Shown one piece after another: positions 1-8,111 of a stretch of 20,000 bases of DNA (the stretch's first letter is position 1; each line of letters opens with the position of its first letter). The position numbers were made by a program, and so were the translations under genes. This DNA is from Symbiodinium natans (Eukaryota; Sar; Dinophyceae; Suessiales; Symbiodiniaceae): contig CAJNDS010002817.1 in the NCBI GenBank assembly GCA_905221605.1, forward strand, positions 1 through 20,000. Reading direction: 5' to 3'. The notes below the pieces were generated by a model, which searched no databases, was not told the origin of the DNA, and worked only from the letters and a program-made list of their open reading frames with translations.

Positions 1-650
1 TTTAGGGTTTAGGGTTTGGGGTTTGGGGTTTGGGGTTTGGGGTTTGGGGTTTGGGGTTTGGGGTTTGGGGTTTGGGGTTTGGGGCTCAGGGTTTAGGGTT
101 TAGCGCTTAGGGCTTGGGGCTTAAGGTATGGATAGGCTGCCATCTCGGAAGCGTGAACGCAACTGATTCCCCTAAACCCTCGGTTTAGGGTTTCGCACAC
201 GCACCGTCAAGAACGCAAGCACAGCATTCGGATTTAGGGTTTAAGGTTTCGGCTTTGGGGCTTCTCTGGTCGCCTATACCCTAAACCCTAAACCCTAAAC
301 CCTAAACCCTAAACCCTAAACCCTAAACCCTAAACCCTAAACCCTAAACCCTAAACCCTAAACCCTAAAACCCTAAAACCCTAAAACCCTAAACCCTAAA
401 CCCTAAACCCTGAACCCTAACTAAGATCCTCTCCAGCCCAAGTTCGGGAAAGTGTAAAGTCACCCTAAACCCCGGACGCTGACAGGTGCAGTATGCTTTT
501 TGGGCCCAAGGATCTGGGTTTAAGGTTTAAGGTTTAAGGTTTGGGGTTTAGGGTTTAGGGTTTAGGGTTTCGGGTTTCTGGTTTAGGGTTTAGGGTTTAG
601 GGTTTAGGGTTTAGGGTTTAAGGTTTAGGGTTTAGGGTTTAGGGTGAGCC
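1..650. repeat. Telomere-like arrays, G-type then C-type then G-type
   Basis: Positions 1-130 are G-type, with about ten near-perfect TTTGGGG units at 14-85. After a short unique piece and a head-to-head CCCTAAA/TTTAGGG junction near 170-192, a C-type array runs 278-420 with a few CCCTAAAA 8-mers. G-type units resume at 511-645. The unique pieces (131-170, 193-235, 421-510) are under 100 bp and show no recognisable feature. Confidence 0.95.
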
Positions 651-689
651 CAAAACACCTAAACTGAAACAGTAGCAGTTCGCGCTAAG

Positions 690-1012
690 GACACCCTGAA
701 AACCCTAAAACCCAAGGAACTACACACCCGTTAGATTTAAAGAAATAAAGGCAAACCGTAAAACCCCAAAGCCCAATCCAGTATGTGTATATATATATAT
801 ATAGATGTATACATAAACAACACACCAATACACTTGCAAAAACACACACACACACAGACAGAGACACAGAGACACGCACATCCCGCAAACCCCTAAACAT
901 CTTCACCTCTTTCCAAACCCCTCGAACCCTGAACCCTAAACCCTGAACCCTAAACCCCAAACCCTAAACCCCAAACCCAAAACCCTAAACTCCCAACCCT
1001 AAACCCTTAAAC
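690..1012. repeat. Degenerate C-type repeats enclosing TA and CA microsatellites
   Basis: Imperfect CCCTAAA/CCCTGAA/CCCCAAA units flank a less repetitive stretch. That stretch holds a (TA)n tract at about 787-802 and a CA-rich tract at about 838-880 that grades into CAGA/GACA. The minus-strand open frame across this interval is low complexity at one end and microsatellite-encoded in the middle, so I do not call a gene. Positions 1013-1117 are unique and GC-rich, with two short overlapping open + frames and no clear product. Confidence 0.85.
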
Positions 1013-1117
1013 TCAAGGGGCTACAGGAACTTCGGCGCGCCTGGGCCCACCCACAGCAAAGAGGGGCAGCGAGAAGATGGCTAAGAGAGGAGCCTCTGCA
1101 GCTGTTAGGGTCTGAGG

Positions 1118-1800
1118 ATTTTAGAGTTTAGGGTTTAGGGTTGGGTTTAGGGTTTAGGGGTTAGGGTTTAGGGGTTAGGGTTTAGGGCTTAGGGCTTAGG
1201 GTTTAGGGTTTAGGGTGTAGGGTTTAGGGTTTAGGGTTTAGGGTTTAGGGTTTAGGGTTTAGGGTTTAGGGTTTAGGGTTTAGGGTTTAGGGTTTAGGGT
1301 TTAGGGTTTAGGGTTTAGGGTTTAGGGTTAGGGTTTAGGGTTTAGGGTTTAGGGTTTAGGGTTTTAGGGGTTTTAGGGTTTAGGGTTTTTTGGGTTTAGG
1401 GTTAGGGTTTAGGGTTAGGTTAGGGTTTAGGGTTTTAGGGTTTAGGGTTTAGGGTTTAGGGTTTAGGGTTTAGGGTTTTAGGGTTTAGGGTTTCGGGTTT
1501 AGGGTTTAGGGTTTAGGGTTTAGGGTTTAGGGTTTAGGGTTTAGGGTTTAGGGTTTAGGGTTTAGGGTTTAGGGTTTAGGGTTTAGGGTTTAGGGTTTAG
1601 GGTTTAGGGTTTAGGGTTTAGGGTTTAGGGTTTAGGGCTACACGAGGAAGCTCTGCAGCGTTTAGGGTCTTAGAGTTTCGGGATTTAGGATTTAGGGTTT
1701 GGGGGTTTGGGGGATTTAGGGTTTATCGGGCTTAGGCTTTGGGGGTTTAGGGTTTTAGGGTTTAGGGTTGGCGCTTAGGGTTTAGGGGTCTCAGGGTTTA
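1118..1800 (+). repeat. Long G-type TTTAGGG array
   Basis: This is the largest telomere-like block in the window. It contains long perfect runs, about 16 units ending near 1326 and about 20 units at 1498-1636, interrupted by single-base indels (TTAGGG, TTTTAGGG), a 24-bp unique patch at 1637-1660 and more degenerate units up to 1800. It abuts the copia fragment directly with no transition zone. Confidence 0.97.
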
Positions 1801-2265
1801 GCCCATATCAATGGCCACCTTTGGGGGGAGTGACAGCGACAGGCTCATCCTTCCAGGGAGCGAGCACGAAGGCTTGACGGATGTCTGTGGTACCTGCAAC
1901 CCAAGGGCGACCAGCACTGTATGACAGGATAGCACGCAAGGTGGTGGCATCTGCTCCTGCTGCGTACAAATCACCTACCCCATCGTTGGGCAAGTAGTTG
2001 CCACACGCCACATACCTTGTCTTGCGCTTGTACCCGTCACCTTCTGGCTTCACTGTGAAAACGCCCTTTCCTGGCACAAGACGGGTTCCCTTTGGGAGCT
2101 CATGCCTTTTCATTCGACGAAGAGCCTTCCTGTTGATGACTAAGTTGTCAAGCTCTTTTCTGCCCGAAGGAACCCATTTCGCGAGATTTTCCTCACTTCT
2201 CTCAACTCAACGGTGTGAACAACCTCTAATGGCTTTCCTTCCTTCTCAAACTCGGCTAGCAATGC
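1801..2265 (-). pseudogene. Ty1/copia-type reverse transcriptase fragment, frameshifted
   Basis: The minus strand reads as the N-terminal part of an RVT_2 (copia-type) reverse transcriptase, the enzyme that copies LTR-retrotransposon RNA into DNA. Family-like segments in order are WVPSGRKELDNLV, then LPKGTRLVPGKGVFTVKP, then TRYVACGNYL, then DIRQAFVLAP, which is the region around the first catalytic Asp. The YxDD motif, RNase H, integrase and LTRs are absent. The frame is broken twice. A one-base loss near 2190-2192 separates the upstream stretch (EVVHTVELREV) from the rest. A G6 run at 1823-1828 shifts the downstream end, so the reading frame hits a stop at 1808-1810. Both ends meet telomere-like repeats abruptly. 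This is a dead retroelement fragment, not a host gene. The family assignment rests on conserved motifs seen by eye. Confidence 0.85.
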
Positions 2266-3002
2266 CTAGGGTTTTGGGGTATTAGGGTTTTGGGTGTTAG
2301 GGCTTTGGATTATGATGGTTTTAGGGTTCCGGGAGGTTAAGGTTTTTGAGGTTTTGGGTTTTGAGGGTTTAGGGTTCTATGGTTTAAGGTTTCGGGTTCT
2401 AGGGTTCAGGGCGTTCGGGTTTGAGGGTTTTAGGGTTGTAGGGGTTCAGGGGTTTAGGGGTTTCGGGTTGTGGGAGGTTTTAGTGGCTTAGGGTGTGAGG
2501 GTTTTAAACTCTAGGGTGTTGGGGTTTTAGGGTTTTACGGTTTAGGTTTAGGGGTATAGGGGCTTCAGGGTTTTAGAGTTTAGGGTTAGCGTTTAGATTG
2601 TTAGGGCTTTAGGCTTGTAGAGTTTGTGATTTTAGGGTTTAGGGCTTAGGGTTGAGGGTTTAGGGTTTAGGGTTTGAGGGCTTTAGGTCTTCGGCGGAAG
2701 ACTTTTAGGACAGCTTGTGCTTGGCTGGAGGTGGGTTTGAACCAGTAGGGTCTTGGGTGACCTCTATGTAGGGTTTAGGGTTTAGGGTTTAGGGTTTAGG
2801 AATTAGGGTTTAGGGTTTAGGGTTTAGGGTTTAGGATTTTAGGGTTTAGGGTTTTAGGGTTTTAGGGTTCAGGGTTTAGGGTTCAGGGTTTGGGGTTTAG
2901 GGTTTTAGGGTTTAGGGTTTTAGGGCTTTAGGATTCAGGGCTTAGGGTTCAGGGTTTAGGGCTTTAGGGTTTATATAGGGGTTAGGGTTTAAGGTTTAGG
3001 GT

Positions 3003-3055
<53 letters not shown>

Positions 3056-3079
3056 GGCTGAGGGTTGAGGGTTTAGGGG
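2266..3079 (+). repeat. Degenerate G-type repeats with a TTGAGGG sub-array
   Basis: From 2266 to 2690 the repeats are highly diverged and of irregular period (TTTTAGGG, TTCGGG, GTTTTGAGG). A unique patch of about 75 bp at 2692-2766 shows nothing recognisable. From 2767 the repeats are tighter, and 2999-3072 is a homogenised run of TTGAGGG (about ten units). The GF-rich peptides encoded here are repeat translations. Positions 3080-3177 are a unique island with short open frames only. Confidence 0.9.
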
Positions 3080-3177
3080 CTAGACTTAGTGAAGCGTATC
3101 GTATCCTTGTACCTTGGGGAGAAGACTGTGCGGTGAAGGGTGTCGCTCTGGGGGGCGGTAGTTGAGGCAATCAGACG

Positions 3178-3315
3178 GGTTAGGGTTTAGGGTTTAGTGT
3201 TTAGGGTTTAGGGTTTAGGGTTTAGGGTTTAGGGTTTAGGGTTTAGGGTTTAGGGTTTAGGGTTTAGGGTTTAGGGTTTAGGGTTTAGGGTTTAGGGGCC
3301 CTAAACCCTAAGCCC
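3178..3315. repeat. G-type array meeting C-type units at a point inversion
   Basis: Near-perfect TTTAGGG units run from 3178 to about 3296 and then flip with no spacer into CCCTAAACCCTAAGCCC. The GGGGCCC at about 3295-3301 is the symmetry centre. Positions 3316-3377 are a unique island with a short open minus-strand frame and no recognised product. Confidence 0.9.
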
Positions 3316-3377
3316 TTTGATCTGCGCTTGAAAAAATGATATACGAGGGGAGTACTGGCCTGCCTTCATCGCATTTC

Positions 3378-3536
3378 CAAACCCCTAAACCCTAAACCCG
3401 AAACCCTAAACCCGAACCCCTAAACCCTAAACCCGAAGCCCTAAACCCTAAACCCGAAACCCTAAACCCTAAACCCTAAACCCGAAGCCCTAAACCCTAA
3501 ACCCTAAACCCGAAACCCTAAACCCTAAACCCTACC
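3378..3536 (-). repeat. C-type array with periodic CCCGAA variants
   Basis: CCCTAAA units are interrupted at near-regular intervals by CCCGAAA, CCCGAAG or CCCGAAC, giving higher-order units of about 14-28 bp. The regular placement suggests local amplification of a multi-unit block rather than random point mutation. Confidence 0.85.
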
Positions 3537-3538
3537 CC

Positions 3539-3637
3539 CTGGACTCCAGTTCGCCTGGCCTCGAGGGCAGCTGCCGCGACCACCACCAGCAGAAGCCCTG
3601 GAAAGAGCAAGGCCTCAAGGGCGTTTTGGGGGGTTGA
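3539..3637 (+). CDS. Candidate exon-like open segment
   Basis: This unique island sits between a C-type and a G-type array. One + frame is open for 32 codons and ends in TGA inside the following repeat. Third codon positions are strongly G/C (roughly four of five), which fits dinoflagellate coding DNA. Part of the peptide reads GSCRDHHQQKPWKEQG. An AG precedes the island body (ctccag at about 3548) and AAGG followed by GC lies near 3620, a possible GC donor. A second + frame is also open across most of the island, so the frame choice is uncertain. No family is recognised. Confidence 0.25.
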   Translation: MDSSSPGLEGSCRDHHQQKPWKEQGLKGVLGG

Positions 3638-3639
3638 GG

Positions 3640-3735
3640 GGTTTAGGGTTTAGGGTCTAGGGTCTAGGGTTTAGGGTTTTAGGGTTTTAGGGTTTTAGGG
3701 TTTTAGGGTTTTAGGGTTTTAGGGTTTTTGGGCCA
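3640..3735 (+). repeat. TTTTAGGG 8-mer array
   Basis: After a few TTTAGGG/TCTAGGG units, the segment from about 3666 to 3728 is a run of the 8-mer TTTTAGGG (about eight units), longer by one T than the usual repeat. The same variant dominates 16605-16855. Confidence 0.92.
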
Positions 3736-3783
3736 GGTGCTTAGAGTTTTGTTTAGGATCCCTGGCTTAGGGTTTAAGGCAAG

Positions 3784-3834
3784 GCCTTCCACAGGAGAAC
3801 AAGTTCATGGCTATTCTGAACGAAAAGATACTTG
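3784..3834 (+). CDS. Candidate 51-nt micro-exon
   Basis: This segment is bounded by AG (3782-3783) and by GTTTAG (from 3835), the first unit of the next G-type stretch. It is 51 nt long, so both boundaries share the same phase (1-1). Its single good frame reads LPQENKFMAILNEKIL, which looks like ordinary globular protein. The downstream donor would be supplied by telomere-like repeat sequence. The segment is far too short to be conclusive and the product is unknown. Confidence 0.25.
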
Positions 3835-4053
3835 GTTTAGGGTTAGTGTTTCAGGGTTGTAGGCTTAGGGTGTAATGTTTATGGTTTAGGGCCTATATTT
3901 TTACGCATGACAACCGAAGCCCCCTAAGCCCAAAAACCCCAAACCCGGGAGTAGGGTTTAGGGGTTTTTTTAGGGCTTAGGGTCTAGAATTTAGCATTTA
4001 GGGGTTAGGCTTTAGGGTTTAGGGTTTAGGGTTAGGGTTCAGGGTTTAGGGCC
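3835..4053. repeat. Degenerate G-type repeats with a short C-type insert
   Basis: Loose TTTAGGG-like units at 3835-3890 and 3952-4053 flank a short AT-containing unique patch and C-type CCCCAAA units at 3915-3948. Positions 4054-4136 are a unique island with an open + frame of about 25 codons and no recognised product. Confidence 0.8.
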
Positions 4054-4136
4054 ACCTACCCACCAAGTCTGCTGAGCAGAGAGCGTTCGTCCAGAGCAGA
4101 GGTCCCGTGGTCGGATGCCTGCATTTGGGGGTTTCC

Positions 4137-4255
4137 GAAATTAGGGGTGCCTTGTTAGAAAGGAATCTTATTTATTATAAGGGAATCTTACTGTTAGGAA
4201 ATTGGGGGTACCTTATTGGGCTCCTTACTATAAGGGAATCGTATTGTTTCCCTGT
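4137..4255 (+). repeat. Two-copy diverged tandem duplication, period about 61 bp
   Basis: GAAATTAGGGGTGCCTTGTTAG at 4137 is matched by GAAATTGGGGGTACCTTATTGG at 4198, and both copies continue into TATAAGGGAATC(T/G)TA. The second copy lacks a few internal bases. The sequence is more AT-rich than its surroundings and is not telomere-like. It could be the remnant of a small mobile element. I see no terminal inverted repeat. Confidence 0.6.
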
Positions 4256-4264
4256 GAGCGCAGC

Positions 4265-4397
4265 TTTAGGGCAAAGTTTAGGGTTTAGGGTCTAGGGTTT
4301 AGGGTTTAGGGTTTAGGGGTTTAGGGTTTAGGGTTTAGGGATTAGGGTTTAGGGTTTAGGGTTTAATTAGGGTTTAGGGTTTAGGGTTTAGGGTTGC
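4265..4397 (+). repeat. G-type TTTAGGG array
   Basis: Mostly perfect TTTAGGG units with a few one-base variants (TCTAGGG, ATTAGGG). The array ends in gggttgcag at 4399, which is a good 3' splice site for the unique segment that follows. Confidence 0.93.
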
Positions 4398-4399
4398 AG

Positions 4400-5011
4400 A
4401 GAGGTACAGCTTCAGAGGGCATGAACCTACAGACTAACCCCAGGAGTTCGACGCAGCCTCCAACATACGACACGCCTTTGCTGACTGCTTGGGACAATGA
4501 AGACCCTGTCGAAGCCAGTTTGGAGATCGTCGTCCAAAAGTTTTTCTGCAAAGATGATGCTCCTTCGTAAGTTGCGACGCTGCGACGAAAGAACAATCGC
4601 CTTGTAGGAGATTGTCAGCAAGCTGCAAATGGCAAGTAGGCAAGACCAGAACCTTGCTGCTCGGAGCAGCGTTCTCATATCTGTCGCCACCACAAGGCCA
4701 CCAGCCCCCTCTAGCAGCGTGCACTCTGATAGCTCTTTGCAAGTTCCGGATAAAAGTCCCCAGCCGACCACGCACGCGGACGGGAGCCATAGGTCTCCAC
4801 ATGTAAGCGAAGCACCCACTGAGCACAGCTGTTCGCTCGTCTCGCTGAATCTTGCGGCGTCGTTGTTTGTGGCGAGAAGTCCTTGTTCTCTCTCGTGATG
4901 GGCCGTCGCTCGCTGAGAAAGTGCTGTCGTGACAGTTGCGGCAACAGCCTCCAAGAACTCGTCGAGAACATGCAAGGGACTAAAGCAGGGACCTTAGGCT
5001 TTAGGGTCTAG
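4400..5011 (+). CDS. Candidate coding region on + strand, three collinear open blocks
   Basis: This is one of the two largest unique islands. Block 1 (4400-4566) starts after ttgcag, has an internal ATG at 4421, and ends at a consensus-like donor C|GTAAGT (4567). It contains TYDTPLLTAWDNEDPVEA. Block 2 (4608-4898) is open in another frame, is Ser/Thr/Pro-rich and contains a second GTAAGC at 4803. Block 3 (4823-5011) returns to the frame of block 1, has about 65% GC3 over 51 codons I counted, contains SCGNSLQELVENMQG, and ends in a stop inside the next array. Implied introns would be very short (about 55 and 26 bp), so frameshift decay is an equal possibility. The minus strand carries a 182-codon open frame over the same DNA, described separately, and at most one of the two is likely to be real. 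No family is recognised. Confidence 0.35.
4427..4975 (-). CDS. Unassigned 182-codon ORF, alternative to the + strand reading
   Basis: This is an uninterrupted open frame of 182 codons from an ATG at 4973-4975 to a stop at 4427-4429. Residues 1-50 look helical and charged. A hydrophobic stretch near residues 108-130 (WSCLLAICSLLTISYKAIVL) could be one membrane segment. GC3 over its first 61 codons is about 54%, lower than the overlapping + strand block 3. It may be only an antisense shadow of the + strand reading, because coding bias on one strand suppresses stops on the other. No homology is recognised. Confidence 0.25.
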   Translation of the reverse strand: MHVLDEFLEAVAATVTTALSQRATAHHEREQGLLATNNDAARFSETSEQLCSVGASLTCGDLWLPSACVVGWGLLSGTCKELSECTLLEGAGGLVVATDMRTLLRAARFWSCLLAICSLLTISYKAIVLSSQRRNLRRSIIFAEKLLDDDLQTGFDRVFIVPSSQQRRVVCWRLRRTPGVSL

Positions 5012-5943
5012 GGTTTAGGGCTTAGGGTACAGGAGTTATTTTGGGGGTATATATACGGGTTATGTAGAGAGCACTATGGCAAAAGATTGAAGCTCTAGGG
5101 CAACAGGAGCACAGCTCTTCGCGACGTGCGCACGCCGAATGCGAATCGAACCCCTGTAAACCCGGTAAGCCCGTAAATGCCACAAACCCTGCCAAAACCT
5201 TAAAACACCCAAAACAAAACTCAAACCCCACGCCCTGAAAACCTAGGTGCATCTAAGAAACCATGGGCAGTATGGCATCCTACAAGGCAAACCCTGAGCC
5301 CTTGCCCCAAATCCCTTAACCCCAGCACTTCAACTCGGGTTGTTTCCGGTTTAGGGTTTCAGGTTTAGGGGTTTAGGGTCTAGGGTTTAGGGGTTTAAGG
5401 TCTAGGGTTTAGGGGTTTAAGGGTTTAGGGTTTAGGGTTTGGGGTTTAGATCTCCCCTCGGGGCGGTGCCGGAGTTTGGGCAGCGCGGCGGTGATCCAGC
5501 AAAGGTGCACCACGTAGCCTCAGGTCTCCCTAAACCGTAAACCCTAAACCCTAAACCCTCAACCCCAAACCCCAAACCCTGAACCCTGAACCCTGAAGCG
5601 CAGGGGTTTTGGGGCTTGGGCCTGGGGGACGCATTGGAATTCAAAGTTCAGGGTGCTCTCTTAGAGCTTCGGGCTTGGGTTGCAGACTGTTGGGTTGAGG
5701 TTTGAGGTTTAGAGTTTATGGGGTTTAGGGTTTAGGGTTTGGCATTTAGGGTTTAGGGTTTAGGGTTTAGGGTTTAGGGTTTAGGGTTTAGGGTTTAGGG
5801 TTTAGGGTTTAGGGTTCGGGGTTCGGGGTTTGGGGTTTGGAGTTTCAGTTTCAGCGTTTTCGGGTCTCAGGGCAGAAGGGTTTCAGGTTTTAGGGTTTTA
5901 GGCTTTTAGGGTTTAAGGTTTAAGGTTTAAGGTAAAGCCCCAG
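5012..5943. repeat. Mixed telomere-like repeats and short unique patches
   Basis: 5031-5345 is a mostly unique, C-type-flavoured stretch without a convincing frame. 5347-5450 is G-type. 5451-5527 is a GC-rich unique patch open on the minus strand (GRPEATWCTFAGSPPRC). 5528-5600 is C-type. 5640-5935 is G-type, with about ten clean TTTAGGG units near 5745-5812 followed by TTCGGGG/TTTGGGG variants. Confidence 0.8.
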
Positions 5944-6673
5944 CACAAGCCGCGCGGCGCAGGTGCGAGAGAAGCAGCAGCGCACGCTGGCGAAGGACCT
6001 GGGATTGGAGCTGCCCTCACACTTTCCATCAGGGCGGGGGGGGGGTCCTGAAGGGAGGTAAGCAACCCACCCTTCCCAAAGGTTCCCGTCGAGTTTAGGG
6101 TGTAGACGGTGGGGTTTAGGGTTTAGGGTTTAGGATTTAGGGTTTCGGGTTTAGGGTTTAGGGTTTAGGGTTTGAAGTGAAGTATCATTTTTTCTTCCTC
6201 TCAAACGGACAGGGCAACGAGCCCCTCTTGTAAATCTTCGGCCTGAGAGATCAAGTCCAAAACCCTAAGGGTTTACAAGGCCCTGGGATGGGTCCCATCC
6301 GACCAGAAAGACCTGCCAAGTGAAGCCCTAAACCCTCAACCCCTAAACCCTAAACCCTAAACCCTCAACCCTCAACCCCTAAACCCTAAGCCCGAAACCC
6401 TAAACCCCATGCCCTTGAACTTGCAGGCTCTTCGATGACCCCAAGGACTCACTAGCAGCTCGACTCGCGAAGTTGCCGAGAACCGCATTTACGGGTTTAG
6501 GGTTTAAGGTTTAGGGTTTAGGGTTTGGGTTTCAGGGTTTAGAGGTTTTTGGTTTTAGGGTGTAGGGTTTAGGGCTTGTGAACACTCCACGGTTCACAGT
6601 CAATCTGGCCACACAGGCGGTCTGGCCGTCTGAACTCACTTCTTGCACTTGGGTGGTGGACGTCGGGCCGTGA
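5944..6673 (+). CDS. Candidate three-exon gene segment with telomere-repeat introns
   Basis: Three unique islands join in phase. Exon 1 (5944-6057, after ccccag) is GC3-rich and contains AQVREKQQRTLAKDLGLELP. It ends in two bases of a codon before GTAAGC. Exon 2 (6427-6494, after cttgcag) supplies the missing base and reads LFDDPKDSLAARLAKLPRTA. It ends in one base before GTTTAG. Exon 3 (6600-6673, after ttcacag) supplies the other two bases and runs to a TGA, with NLATQAVWPSELTSCTWVV. Intron 1 is 369 bp and contains G-type and C-type arrays. Intron 2 is 105 bp and mostly G-type. Both are GT-AG. An alternative exon in intron 1 (about 6268-6318, VYKALGWVPSDQKDLP) has a compatible start but no compatible end. 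The 5' start is unknown and no domain is recognised. Confidence 0.4.
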
Positions 6674-6891
6674 ACGCTTAAACTCGAGGGATCTAGACTC
6701 TGAACCCTTAGACCCCAAACCCTGAACCCTAAACTCCGAAGTCGAAACCCTGACCTTCGAACCCCTGAAGTCTAAACCCTTAGACCCCCAAACCCGGAAA
6801 CCTCAATTTCCAAAGCCCTAAGCCCTAAACCCGAAACCCTAGACCCTAAACCCTAAACCCGAAACCCTAAACACTAAACCCTAACCTTAAG
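6674..6891 (-). repeat. Degenerate C-type array
   Basis: Loose C-type units (TTAGACCCC, CCCTGAA, CCCGAAA) tighten toward 6835-6890 into CCCTAAA/CCCGAAA. The array ends in cttaag at the border of the next open island. Confidence 0.85.
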
Positions 6892-6997
6892 CTGCATGAC
6901 AAACAAGGAAACCCAAGCCCAGCGCCGAAACCAAGAAGGTCTGGACCTCGGCAGGCAAGAGACCAATCAGGTTGAGGACCGTAAATCCAACCCAGGG
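6892..6997 (+). CDS. Candidate exon-like segment
   Basis: This segment lies between a C-type and a G-type array. One frame is open across the island and contains an ATG at 6896. The peptide is polar and charged, including MTNKETQAQRRNQEGLDLG and RQETNQVEDRKSNPG. The left boundary is cttaag|C. Possible donors are GTAAAT at 6981 or the edge of the array. Two other + frames are partly open. The product is unknown. The composition would suit a disordered or coiled-coil stretch. Confidence 0.3.
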
Positions 6998-7403
6998 CTT
7001 CGGGTTTCGGGTTTCGGGTTTAGGGTTTAGGGTTTAGGGCTTAGGGTTCAGGATTTGGGGTTCAGGGTTTGGGGTTCGGGTTTCAGGGCCCAGGGTTTAG
7101 GGTCTGGGGTTTAGGGGGCCTTAGGGAGGACCTCTAATTTGGGATCCTTGTACACCCACTCCTTTCTTTAGGGTTTAGGGTTTAGGGTTTAGGGTTTAGG
7201 GTTTAGGGTTTAGGGTTTAGGGTTTAGGGTTTAGGGTTTAGGGTTTAGGGTTTAGGGTTTAGGGTTTAGGGTTTAGGGTTTAGGGTTTAGGGTTTAGGGT
7301 GGTTCCAGGGGTTTCGGGTGTGGGGCGTAGGGTTGCAGGCTGACACTCCAGCGGTTTAGGGCTTTGGGTTCCGGGCTTAGGGCTCAGGGTTTAGGGGTTC
7401 AGG
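6998..7403 (+). repeat. G-type arrays, including a 19-unit perfect run
   Basis: 6998-7118 holds TTTCGGG, TTTAGGG and TTCAGGG variants. 7119-7168 is a unique patch whose minus strand reads KEWVYKDPKLEVLPKAP. 7169-7300 is about 19 perfect TTTAGGG units. 7301-7403 is degenerate. Confidence 0.92.
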
Positions 7404-7571
7404 GTTTGTCCAGTTCACGTTGACAAGAAGAGCCTGAATCATGCCCGTGCGCTGAACAATCTTTCTTTCGCGTACGAGTACTTCGCGAACGCAAACATGC
7501 CGACTGTCAATACAACGCGGCGAAGCACAGCTTTCTGGCTGCCGCGCTCCTTGCACCTCGCCGGCCACTGA
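7404..7571 (+). CDS. Candidate exon or C-terminal coding segment
   Basis: A + frame is open for 55 codons to a TGA at 7569-7571 and fills the whole unique island between G-type and C-type repeats. GC3 is high and the peptide looks like folded protein: KSLNHARALNNLSFAYEYF, then a basic turn (TTRRSTAFWLPRSLHLAG). A good acceptor, tttgtccag, ends at 7412, leaving TT plus whole codons. The overlapping minus-strand ORF (7377-7604) has repeat-encoded ends and is judged a shadow. The TGA may be the true end of a gene. No family is recognised. Confidence 0.4.
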   Translation, partial: VCPVHVDKKSLNHARALNNLSFAYEYFANANMPTVNTTRRSTAFWLPRSLHLAGH

Positions 7572-7656
7572 AGAAGCACCGAGGTTCCCTACCCTAAACC
7601 CCAAACCCTAAACCCTAAACCCTAAACCCGAAACCCGAAACCCTAAACCCTAAACC

Positions 7657-7770
7657 CTGTGGTGGCACGGCCTTCCGTACCTTGCCTCGCAGCACTTGGA
7701 CATGCCTGCGGCGCCCGCTCAATCGGAGTCCTGCGTAGCCTTCGGCCGTCGCCCCAGCATTGGTTTCGGG
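7657..7770 (+). CDS. Candidate exon between a C-type and a G-type array
   Basis: The island is bounded by CCCTAAA repeats on the left and TTTCGGG/TTTAGGG on the right. One + frame is open throughout, very GC3-rich, and contains WWHGLPYLASQHLDMPAAPA. A pyrimidine-rich stretch ending in tcgcag at 7697 is a plausible acceptor, and ATTG|GTTTCG near 7762 is a plausible donor. A second + frame is equally open after 7698. With the preceding segment it may belong to one transcription unit, but the joining frame is ambiguous. The product is unknown. Confidence 0.3.
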
Positions 7771-7771
7771 T

Positions 7772-7862
7772 TTAGGGTTTGGGGTTTAGGGTTTAGGGTT
7801 TAGGGTTTAGGGTTTAGGGTTTAGGGTTTAGGGTTTAGGGTTTAGGGTTTAGGGTTTAGGGT
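7772..7862 (+). repeat. G-type TTTAGGG array
   Basis: About twelve TTTAGGG units, the first with one G variant and the rest perfect. It abuts a unique island at 7863. Confidence 0.95.
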
Positions 7863-7949
7863 TACGACGCCACGAGCACCTCTTCAACCCATGCGGGGCC
7901 CAAGTTCGCTGCCTCACAGCGGCTACATGCTTTCAGGCCTGAATTCTGA
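7863..7949 (+). CDS. Candidate exon-like segment
   Basis: A + frame is open for 28 codons to a TGA and is GC3-rich (GPKFAASQRLHAFRPEF). The next + frame is open further, past 7980, and reads LPHSGYMLSGLNSDVCSR. The two frames could be joined by splicing at one of the internal cag sites (7919, 7936). G-type units (7995-8083) follow. No product is recognised. Confidence 0.22.
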   Translation, partial: YDATSTSSTHAGPKFAASQRLHAFRPEF

Positions 7950-8111
7950 CGTGTGCTCTCGGAAAACGAACAAGGAATTTGGGGGCTCGGTGTTTGGGGT
8001 GTAGGGGTATGTAGGGGTTTATGGCTCAGCATTTGGGGTTTAGGGTTTAGGGTTTAGGCTTTAGGGTTTAGGGTTTAGGGTTTCAGTGGTTGGGTGCCCA
8101 CTTTTGGCCAG

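Noticed and set aside
1-100. True chromosome end at the left edge
   Set aside because: The repeats are interrupted and change orientation within 300 bp, as in the rest of the window. The window edge is arbitrary.
685-960. Minus-strand 91-codon ORF (GFRVQGLGFRV start)
   Set aside because: It translates degenerate C-type repeats and the CA/TA microsatellites. The composition is explained entirely by the repeats.
2294-2491. + strand GF/GL-rich 65-codon ORF
   Set aside because: Pure translation of diverged TTTAGGG-like units, not a protein signal.
5125-5170. tRNA T-arm-like GGTTCGATTC on the minus strand
   Set aside because: The T-stem does not pair, and no acceptor, D or anticodon arm can be drawn around it.
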